A stretch of DNA of 64,000 nucleotides from Xenorhabdus doucetiae (GTDB taxonomy: Bacteria; Pseudomonadota; Gammaproteobacteria; Enterobacterales; Enterobacteriaceae): NCBI RefSeq assembly GCF_000968195.1, contig NZ_FO704550.1, positions 744,001-808,000 of the forward strand. Direction: 5' to 3'. This document shows, in pieces, positions 44,985-51,880 of the stretch (position 1 is the stretch's first letter; every line of letters begins with the position of its first letter). A program made the translations under genes and the position numbers. Under the pieces are notes generated by a model. It saw nothing but the letters and a program-made list of their open reading frames with translations, was not told the origin of the DNA and did no database searches.

Positions 44985-46619
44985 ATGAGAAAAGTCATGG
45001 CGAGTTTCATTAAAAATAAACTTACCCAAATCCTGACCTGTTCGCTGGGAATACTGTTAACCCCTATTATTCCATCCTATGCTGCGGTTGTTCCTCCGGG
45101 CACACAATTAGCGGAGAAACAAGAAATTGTGCGGAATAATGGCACTTTTCCTGCCTCTTTGGATATACATAAAGTAGAAAGTAACGTTGAGCTGAATATT
45201 ATCCATGATTTTTTTGATGGTTTAGTTTACACCGATAATAAAGGCAAGATTATTCCCCGTCTGGCGGAGCACTGGGAAACCAGCGATAACCAAACCTGGA
45301 TTTTTCATATCAGAAAAGGGGCGAGATGGTCTGATGGTACGCCGATTACTGCCCACGATGTGGTATTTAGCTGGCGCCGTCTGCTTGATCCCGCAATAGG
45401 ATCACCTTATGGCAGTTATCTGGGCAGTGCTCATGTCATTAACGCAAGGGACATATCGCTGGGCAAGAAAAAAGCGCAAGAACTCGGTGTTAAGGCACTG
45501 GATGATTTCACATTAGAAGTAAAACTGGATAAACCCGTTGCTTATTTCTTGCAGATGGTCACTCATCCGATTTTAGTGCCGATCAATGAAAAGGTTGTCC
45601 AAAAATATGGCGATAAATGGACGCACCCAGAGTCTTTTGTTGGCAGTGGGGCATTCAAATTATCCGAATGGAAAGTGAATGAAAACGTCATTGGCGTCAG
45701 AAATCCCCTTTATTGGGACAACGAAAACACGGTCATTAATAAAGTCACTTACCTTTCCCTGACATCAGAAAAATCAGATTTAAACCGATATCTGGCGGGG
45801 GAAATTGATATTACGTTTACCATTCCTTTGGATTCTTTTGCATCATTAAAGAAAACCTTGGGCGATCAAGTTCATGTTAATCCGATGTTAAGCACATATT
45901 ATTACGTCTTTAATACCCAAAAACCGCCATTTGATGACGTCAGAGTCAGGAAAGCATTAAGTTTAGCCATAGATAGGGAAGTGATTGCTGAAAAGGTCTT
46001 GGGAATGGGGCAATTGCCTGCCTACGATATCCTGCCACCCAATATTGGCGGGATCACATTAACCCCGCCGGAATATGCGTCATGGACACAAGCACAGCGA
46101 ATTGAACAAGCCAAAGCGCTTTTACATGAAGCCGGTTTTAACGAGAAAAATCCGCTTAAATTTGACTTGCTTTACAACACGAAAGAATCACATAAAAAAG
46201 TTGCCATTGCCGTGACGTCTATGTGGAAGCAGAACCTGGGTGTTCAGGCCAATTTACAAAACCAGGAATGGAAAGTGATGTTGGATAATATGCACCAGAA
46301 CAAATTTGATGTTGTCAGATATGCATGGACTGCGGATTACAATAGCCCAATGTCTTTCCTGAATACGTTCCTGACCGGAAGCAGCCATAATATTCCACAA
46401 TATGCCAATAGTGATTTTGACCAGATGGTAACCAAAGCGGGTGAAACGAATGAGACGGCGTATTACCAAAAAGCGATGGCTATTTTCAATAACGATATGC
46501 CGGTTATGCCTATTTATCACTATGTCACTGACCGTATGGTGAAGCCTTATGTGGGCGGGTTTTATGTTAGCCCAATGGATTATGTTTCCACCAAAGATCT
46601 CTATATTATCAAGCATTAA
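44985..46619 (+). CDS. OppA/MppA-like peptide-binding protein, array copy 2
   Basis: A 544-residue paralogue of copy 1 with the same plan: signal peptide ending near SYA-A, then VVPPGTQLAEKQEIVRNNG, the RKGARWSDGTPITAHDVVFS segment, and the terminal TKDLYIIKH. GGAG nine bases upstream of the ATG at 44985 mirrors the arrangement in copy 1. Copies 2 and 4 share features not in the others, such as ITFTIPL-ESFASLKK-type residues. Periplasmic oligopeptide binding is inferred from the family. Confidence 0.9.
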   Translation: MRKVMASFIKNKLTQILTCSLGILLTPIIPSYAAVVPPGTQLAEKQEIVRNNGTFPASLDIHKVESNVELNIIHDFFDGLVYTDNKGKIIPRLAEHWETSDNQTWIFHIRKGARWSDGTPITAHDVVFSWRRLLDPAIGSPYGSYLGSAHVINARDISLGKKKAQELGVKALDDFTLEVKLDKPVAYFLQMVTHPILVPINEKVVQKYGDKWTHPESFVGSGAFKLSEWKVNENVIGVRNPLYWDNENTVINKVTYLSLTSEKSDLNRYLAGEIDITFTIPLDSFASLKKTLGDQVHVNPMLSTYYYVFNTQKPPFDDVRVRKALSLAIDREVIAEKVLGMGQLPAYDILPPNIGGITLTPPEYASWTQAQRIEQAKALLHEAGFNEKNPLKFDLLYNTKESHKKVAIAVTSMWKQNLGVQANLQNQEWKVMLDNMHQNKFDVVRYAWTADYNSPMSFLNTFLTGSSHNIPQYANSDFDQMVTKAGETNETAYYQKAMAIFNNDMPVMPIYHYVTDRMVKPYVGGFYVSPMDYVSTKDLYIIKH

Positions 46620-46624
46620 AAATA

Positions 46625-46654
46625 AATCAGCGTCTGTTTTATCAGGCTCTGATT
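46625..46654 (+). terminator. Degenerate hairpin after copy 2
   Basis: AATCAG...CTGATT arms with an internal TCTG/CAGG part form an imperfect stem at the position of the copy 1 and copy 4 terminators. It is followed immediately by the palindromic repeat. Confidence 0.5.
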
Positions 46655-46655
46655 A

Positions 46656-46759
46656 TATACTCGTTGTACTTCAAGATGCATAGATTATCTCCCCGCGTCG
46701 CGGGGAGATAATCAGCGGTTTTCGTCTTGTGAGCGGCAACTCGAAGTTTACAGGATATA
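46656..46759. repeat. Palindromic MITE-like repeat, copy 2 (full)
   Basis: About 104 bp in the same orientation as copy 1. The core is a 14-bp perfect stem (GATTATCTCCCCGC with its complement, about 46683-46713). The left end reads TATACTCGTTGTACTTCAAG and the right end GAGCGGCAACTCGAAGTTTA. It lies between OppA-like copies 2 and 3, 50 bases before the copy 3 start. Confidence 0.88.
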
Positions 46760-46809
46760 GAAGCCTTTAAGTTACTATTTGAATAAACACAATTATGGAA
46801 GGTTATAAT

Positions 46810-48432
46810 ATGCTAAAAATAACAAACGCTAAGAAAATAAAACGATTATATTGTGCCATCGCATTAATATGGGGAAATATCTCACTCTCTTATGCAGCAG
46901 TGGTTCCAGAGGGAACAATATTGGCCGATAAACAAGAAATTGTGCGCAATAATGGTGCAGAGCCGGCTTCATTGGATACCCATAAAGTCTCCAGTAATGT
47001 CGAATTCAATATTATTAGTGATTTTTTTGAAGGTTTAATTCATGTTAATCATCAGGGCAATATTGAACCCCGATTAGCCACGAGTTGGGAAACCCATGAT
47101 AATAAGACCTGGGTTTTTCATTTGAAAAAAGAGAACAAATGGTCAGATGGCTCACCGATTACGGCCCATGATGTGGTATTTAGTTGGCGGCGTTTGATTG
47201 ATCCCAATACGGTTTCACCTTATGGCAGTTATCTTGAAAATGCCGCTGTGATGAATGCGAATGACGTATTGACCGGTAAGAAAAAACCGCAAGAACTTGG
47301 TATAAAGGCGCTGGATGACTTTACCGTCGAGGTGAGATTAGATAAACCTATTGGCTATTTTCTCCAGATGTTAATTCACCCTGCTATGTTTCCAATAAGT
47401 GAAAAGGCCGTCAAAACGTATGGTGATAAGTGGACCAGACCGGAAGTTTTTGTGGGCAGCGGGCCGTTTAAACTCTCTGAATGGGTGGTCAATGAAAAGA
47501 TCGTCGGCGTCAGAAATCCGCAATATTGGGATGATAAGAATACGGTGATTAATAAAGTCACTTATCTTCCTTTGTCTTCAGAAAAAGCGGATTTGAACCG
47601 CTATCTGGCGGGGGAAATAGATATTACCAATACGATTGCGGCGGAATCTTTTCCGTCATTAAAAAAATCATTGCCTGATCAGGTACATATTTCTCCCAAA
47701 GCAACCGTTTATTTTTATGAGTTTAATAATAAAAAGCCGCCTTTTAATGATGTCAGAGTCAGACAAGCGCTGAATTTAGCCATAGATAGAGATATTATTG
47801 TTGATAAGATATTAGGGCAGGGGCAGTTATCGGCATATACGATGCTCACACCAAATATTGGCGGTTTTAATTTTGAACAACCGGATTATGCTTTATGGAC
47901 TCAGGCGCAGCGTATTGCCAAAGCAAAAGCATTGTTGAATGAGGCCGGTTTTAATCAAAATAATCCACTCACTTTTAACCTGCTTTATAATACTCAGGAA
48001 GGGCATAAAAAAATTGCCATTGCTGTTGCTTCAATGTGGAAAAAGAATCTGGGTGTGAAGGCTGTTTTGCAGAACCAAGAATGGAAGGTTATGTTGGATA
48101 ATATGCATCAAGGAAAATTTGATGTTATCCGCCGGGCTTGGGTTGCGGATTATGACAGCCCAATGGCATTCTTATCGATATTTTTATCGAAGCAAGTGAA
48201 AAATACCGCTATGTATGAAAATGATGAATTTGATAAATTATTAGAAAAAGCAGAAAAAACGAATGCGAAAAATTATTATCAGCAGGCATCTGATATTTTA
48301 ACAAAAGATGTACCTGCTATTCCTATTTATTTTTATGTTAACCATAATATGGTAAAACCTTATGTGGGTGGTTTTAATATTAATGCCAGGGGCGAATTTT
48401 TCACAAAAGATCTTTATGTTATTAAGCATTAA
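46810..48432 (+). CDS. OppA/MppA-like peptide-binding protein, array copy 3
   Basis: A 540-residue paralogue. The signal peptide (hydrophobic YCAIALIWGNISLSYA) precedes VVPEGTILADKQEIVRNNG; the family segment is WSDGSPITAHDVVFSWRRL and the end TKDLYVIKH. GGAAGG seven bases before the ATG at 46810 supports this start. It is bracketed by two repeats: one ends 50 bases upstream and another begins seven bases after its stop, in place of the AGAGCC-type hairpin that follows the other copies. Confidence 0.9.
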   Translation: MLKITNAKKIKRLYCAIALIWGNISLSYAAVVPEGTILADKQEIVRNNGAEPASLDTHKVSSNVEFNIISDFFEGLIHVNHQGNIEPRLATSWETHDNKTWVFHLKKENKWSDGSPITAHDVVFSWRRLIDPNTVSPYGSYLENAAVMNANDVLTGKKKPQELGIKALDDFTVEVRLDKPIGYFLQMLIHPAMFPISEKAVKTYGDKWTRPEVFVGSGPFKLSEWVVNEKIVGVRNPQYWDDKNTVINKVTYLPLSSEKADLNRYLAGEIDITNTIAAESFPSLKKSLPDQVHISPKATVYFYEFNNKKPPFNDVRVRQALNLAIDRDIIVDKILGQGQLSAYTMLTPNIGGFNFEQPDYALWTQAQRIAKAKALLNEAGFNQNNPLTFNLLYNTQEGHKKIAIAVASMWKKNLGVKAVLQNQEWKVMLDNMHQGKFDVIRRAWVADYDSPMAFLSIFLSKQVKNTAMYENDEFDKLLEKAEKTNAKNYYQQASDILTKDVPAIPIYFYVNHNMVKPYVGGFNINARGEFFTKDLYVIKH

Positions 48433-48439
48433 AAATAAC

Positions 48440-48545
48440 GATGCTCGTCGTAATTCAATAGGCATTCATTATTTCCCCGCAGTGCGGGGAAATAATAAGC
48501 CACTTTCGTTTTACGAATTGCAATGTGAAGTTTGTAGGGTATATA
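48440..48545. repeat. Palindromic MITE-like repeat, copy 3 (full)
   Basis: About 106 bp, same orientation. The left end GATGCTCGTCGTAATTCAAT is diverged; the core is ATTATTTCCCCGC with its complement GCGGGGAAATAAT (a 13-bp stem, with a coordinated change from the TCTCCCC of other copies, so pairing is kept). It begins seven bases after OppA-like copy 3 and lies 24 bases from the VapA-like gene end. Confidence 0.85.
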
Positions 48546-48569
48546 AAATAACAATGAGTTTTAAATTAA

Positions 48570-49016
48570 TTAAGACCAACTACCACTACCTTTGGCTCCA
48601 CCTATCGCCAAATCTCCTAATCCTTCAAAATATCCCATAGGCTTAAGAGATGAATTTAAAAAGACTATCGATATTCCTGCCGAGATATTACCTATAACAA
48701 AATTATTACCTTTTGTAATAAGTGCATCAAAATCACTTGTCAGTAATCCGCCAGAATATGTGTTATCACCGAATGTCCATGACTCTATTCCCCAGGCACT
48801 TCCCTTAAATGTTTTCCCAACATTAAGAGATACTGTCAGTGTTGTGTAAAAAACAGAACTATTTATAGATGCAGTGCCTGCATAAGAATCTACACTTAAG
48901 TTTAATAGTTTTTCTTTAATATTATCAATGACATCATTATCAACTTTTCCATCCATGATTTTGGCAAAGTTTTTAATGGTTGCTAACCTATTTTCTGTAG
49001 AGAATAAATTTTTCAT
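48570..49016 (-). CDS. VapA-like protein (Rhodococcus virulence-associated protein family)
   Basis: A 148-residue protein. The C-terminal 100 residues show the Vap core pattern: FKGSAWGIESW, then GGLLTSDFDALI, then ISIVFLNSSLKPMGYFEG and a closing GGAKGSGSWS. These parallel remembered VapA features (FTSDLQRLY, NFFDSSG-FLG and GGGSGSW). In Rhodococcus equi VapA is secreted and lets the bacterium survive in macrophage vacuoles. Here residues 1-45 are helical and charged, with no signal peptide. The ATG at 49016 has AGGA nine bases upstream; an extension to 49088 runs into the repeat. It is encoded against the OppA-like array and is bracketed by two repeats. Function in this host is unknown. Confidence 0.75.
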   Translation of the reverse strand: MKNLFSTENRLATIKNFAKIMDGKVDNDVIDNIKEKLLNLSVDSYAGTASINSSVFYTTLTVSLNVGKTFKGSAWGIESWTFGDNTYSGGLLTSDFDALITKGNNFVIGNISAGISIVFLNSSLKPMGYFEGLGDLAIGGAKGSGSWS

Positions 49017-49081
49017 AAAATGTATCCTGTGTGTTTTCTCACTAATGGAATGAATAGAGATAAGAATAATGATTTCTTTAC

Positions 49082-49186
49082 TCTTCATACTTCAAGATGC
49101 ATTTATTATCTTTCCGCGGCGCCGGAAGAGAAGATTATAAGCTGATTTTTTCTTGTGAGCTGCAACTTGAAGTTTATAAAAAATAG
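49082..49186. repeat. Palindromic MITE-like repeat, copy 4 (full, diverged core)
   Basis: About 105 bp, same orientation. The ends are well kept (TCATACTTCAAGATGCATTT; right end GAGCTGCAACTTGAAGTTTA), but the core (TTATCTTTCCGCGGCGCCGG...) has lost perfect pairing. It lies upstream of the VapA-like gene and forms a direct-repeat pair with copy 3 around that gene. Confidence 0.83.
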
Positions 49187-49486
49187 ATTTAAATCTATTG
49201 ATTATCAGTGTTTATAATTTATGGTTTAAATTTTATTCGTACTAAAAGTATAGTATAAATAAAGATGCTTTCAACATGAAAGCAAAATTTTCTTTGACTT
49301 TTAATTTAATTTTTTGATTTTATTAGAATATATGTTTTTTGCCTGTATATTTCAAATGAATTGATTTTTTGTAACTCATGTCTTACGAAATTCTTTCTGA
49401 AAGAATAAAATGGATCTGTTTCCATCAGGAATACAAAGAATTTTCTCAATAATAAAACCACATCACAGCAATAGAGGGAAATAACT
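49187..49486. promoter_or_regulatory. AT-rich region upstream of OppA-like copy 4
   Basis: About 300 very AT-rich bases between the fourth repeat and copy 4. It probably holds the copy 4 promoter. No specific site recognised. Confidence 0.4.
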
Positions 49487-51109
49487 ATGTTAAATAAAAT
49501 TAGCTATAAAGAAATGAGAATATTAATCTATTCTATAAGTATGGTATTAGGCAGTATCACGCCGTCTTATGCCGCCGTTATTCCACTTGGCACACAATTG
49601 GCGGAAAAACAAGAAATTGTCCGCAATAATGGTGCAGAGCCTGCTTCACTGGATGTCGATAAAGTTGAAGGTAATATTGCAATAAATATTATCCATGATT
49701 TTTTTGATACATTAGTGGACACGAATAAACAAGGTCAGATTATACCTAAACTGGCCGCGAGCTGGGAAACGAAGGACAATAAAACGTGGATTTTCCATTT
49801 AAGGAAAGGGATCAAATGGTCTGATGGAACTCCCATTACCGCTCATGATGTGGTGTTTAGCTGGCGGCGTTTGACAGATCCAAAAACGCTTTCTCCTTAT
49901 GGTAGCTATTTTGTTGATGCTTCTGTGATGAATGCTAAAGAAATTTTAGCCGGTAAGAAAAAAGTGGAGGAGCTTGGTGTTAAAGCCTTGGATGATTCAA
50001 CGTTAGAGGTAAGACTAGAGAAACCCGTTGGATATTTTTTACAGATGCTGGCGTTCACGATTTCTTCTCCGGTTAGCGAAAAAGTCGTTAAAAAATATGG
50101 GGATAAATGGACTCAACCTGAATTTTTTGTTTCTAGTGGCGCATTTAAGTTAGCTGAATGGAAAGTGAATGAAAAAATTGTTGGAGTAAGAAATCCTTAT
50201 TATTGGGACAATAAAAATACCGTTATTAATAAAGTGACTTATCTTCCTCTTTCGTCAGAGACCTCAGATTTGAACCGCTATCTGGCCGGGGAGATAGATA
50301 TTACATTTACGATCCCATTGGAATCTTTTGCATCATTAAAGAAAAATATGAGTTCACAAATTCATATTTCACCGATACTGAGTACATATTACTACTCACT
50401 TAATAATAAAAATCCGCTGTTTAATGATATTAGAGTCAGGCAAGCATTAAATCTTGCCTTGGATAGAAATATTATTGCTAATAAAGTCGTCGCCCAAGGG
50501 CAAATACCGGCCTATACAATTTTACCACCTGGAATTGGTGGTTTTAAATTCAAACAACCTGATTATGTCTCATGGACACAAAACCAACGTGACGAAAAAG
50601 CTAAACAGTTATTGAATGAAGCGGGTTTTAGTAAAAATCATCCCCTTAAATTTAATTTGATTTATAACTCAAATGGGTTGCATAAGAAAGTTGCGATTGC
50701 GGCGGCCTCTATGTGGAAAAAGCATCTTGGTGCTATTGCAAATATTCAAGCTGAAGAGTGGAAAGTGATGTTGGAGAATGAACATCAAGGGAAATTTGAT
50801 GCCGTTAGAGCTGGATGGATTGGCGATTATAATAGCCCGATATCTTTCTTTAATATATTTACAACAAATCAGACAAATAATACTTCATTTTATTCTAACA
50901 AGGATTTTGATAATTGGACGCATAAAGCCGGAGAAACGAATAAGCAAGAGGATTTTCAAAAGGCTCTTGATATTCTGACAAACGATACTCCTATCATTCC
51001 TGTTTATTATTATGTCACTGCACAATTGGTTCAACCTTATATTGGTGGCTATTATGCCGATCTGCTGGGACAGACATCAACCAAAGATCTTTATGTCATT
51101 AAACATTAA
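49487..51109 (+). CDS. OppA/MppA-like peptide-binding protein, array copy 4
   Basis: A 540-residue paralogue with signal peptide ending near SYA-A, then VIPLGTQLAEKQEIVRNNG, the RKGIKWSDGTPITAHDVVFS segment and the terminal TKDLYVIKH. AGAGGG about eight bases upstream fixes the ATG at 49487. It is separated from the other copies by the VapA-like gene and two repeats. Family-5 binding proteins bring di- to oligopeptides to an Opp/Dpp transporter, none of which is encoded here. Confidence 0.9.
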   Translation: MLNKISYKEMRILIYSISMVLGSITPSYAAVIPLGTQLAEKQEIVRNNGAEPASLDVDKVEGNIAINIIHDFFDTLVDTNKQGQIIPKLAASWETKDNKTWIFHLRKGIKWSDGTPITAHDVVFSWRRLTDPKTLSPYGSYFVDASVMNAKEILAGKKKVEELGVKALDDSTLEVRLEKPVGYFLQMLAFTISSPVSEKVVKKYGDKWTQPEFFVSSGAFKLAEWKVNEKIVGVRNPYYWDNKNTVINKVTYLPLSSETSDLNRYLAGEIDITFTIPLESFASLKKNMSSQIHISPILSTYYYSLNNKNPLFNDIRVRQALNLALDRNIIANKVVAQGQIPAYTILPPGIGGFKFKQPDYVSWTQNQRDEKAKQLLNEAGFSKNHPLKFNLIYNSNGLHKKVAIAAASMWKKHLGAIANIQAEEWKVMLENEHQGKFDAVRAGWIGDYNSPISFFNIFTTNQTNNTSFYSNKDFDNWTHKAGETNKQEDFQKALDILTNDTPIIPVYYYVTAQLVQPYIGGYYADLLGQTSTKDLYVIKH

Positions 51110-51120
51110 ACATTGAATTA

Positions 51121-51142
51121 AGAGCCTGCTTTAGCAGGCTCT
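51121..51142. terminator. Terminator between copy 4 and hicB
   Basis: AGAGCCTGCT pairs perfectly with AGCAGGCTCT (51121-51130 with 51133-51142). It lies between the convergent OppA-like copy 4 and hicB and resembles the hairpin after copy 1. Confidence 0.7.
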
Positions 51143-51148
51143 CCATAT

Positions 51149-51553
51149 TTATTGCAGTGCCTTACGGGCAGCTAAGGCTAAAAATCCACTGCGGCTGCCA
51201 TATTCGGGATGCTGTTTTACTTTTGCATCAATACGGTTAATTAAACGCAATGGCAGAGTAATATTAATGCGCTCTGTTTTGTCTTCGAACTGACTCATAT
51301 TTACAGGGATTAAAAGCCATTGCCCATTTTGGTATTCAGCGGCCTTTTCTGCAAGGTGCTCTTGCATGGATTTTGGAAATGGGAATTCCAGATTTTGCTC
51401 TTTCATTAACTCGAAGTGTGCATTGATAGCAGATTGTGCATCAGAATGTGCTTCTTCAAGTGTGTTACCAGCAAAGATGCATCCTGCAACGTCAGGGAAC
51501 CAACCACTGGCGCTACCATCTTGATCTATTTCGACAAATGCTGGATATAACAT
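51149..51553 (-). CDS. hicB: HicB antitoxin
   Basis: A 134-residue HicB. The N-terminal degenerate RNase H-like domain reads MLYPAFVEIDQDGSASGWFPDVAGC with the family segment LEEAHSDAQSAI. The C terminus is a ribbon-helix-helix DNA-binding part (ERINITLPLRLINRIDAKV...SRSGFLALAA). It neutralises HicA and likely represses the hicAB promoter. It follows hicA after 52 bases. Confidence 0.93.
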   Translation of the reverse strand: MLYPAFVEIDQDGSASGWFPDVAGCIFAGNTLEEAHSDAQSAINAHFELMKEQNLEFPFPKSMQEHLAEKAAEYQNGQWLLIPVNMSQFEDKTERINITLPLRLINRIDAKVKQHPEYGSRSGFLALAARKALQ

Positions 51554-51605
51554 AATTTTATTCCATCTTTATTTATGTGCTTTTTTAGGTAATTCGTTAA
51601 CAAGA

Positions 51606-51788
51606 TTATTTGATCTTTGCATCTTTTAAGATTTTGTTGAGAGTTCCTCGTTTTATATCTCTACGTGGATGCGGAACAGTTATCACGACAGAGAATTCAA
51701 GATGAGTGAATTGATGATGGCTCCCTTTAATTCGCTTAAGTTTCCAGCCATTTTTTTCTAATAACCTCATCAAATCTGAACTGTTCAA
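51606..51788 (-). CDS. hicA: HicA toxin (mRNA interferase)
   Basis: A 60-residue HicA with the dsRBD-like fold and the catalytic His24 in RIKGSHHQF; the later VPHPRRDIKRGTLNKILKDA segment is typical. It cleaves mRNA when free of HicB. The start is a TTG at 51788 with GGAGG just upstream, giving the family start MNSSDLMRLL; the first ATG would remove part of the first helix. It precedes hicB, the usual order. Confidence 0.92.
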   Translation of the reverse strand: MNSSDLMRLLEKNGWKLKRIKGSHHQFTHLEFSVVITVPHPRRDIKRGTLNKILKDAKIK

Positions 51789-51880
51789 GCAGCCTCCTTT
51801 CCGCTTTGAATATCATATACACACGATACACATCATTCAAGTTGTTTATTAATACAACATGTTGATACTTACGCCTGTGT

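Noticed and set aside
28321..49186. ERIC elements for the palindromic repeats
   Set aside because: Length and end sequence (ACTTCAAG type) do not match the ERIC consensus; only the palindromic plan is shared.
28321..49186. CRISPR array
   Set aside because: The repeats are about 105 bp, palindromic and kilobases apart; no short repeat-spacer pattern or cas gene was seen.
43224..51109. A complete opp operon
   Set aside because: No permease or ATPase genes occur between or beside the four binding proteins.
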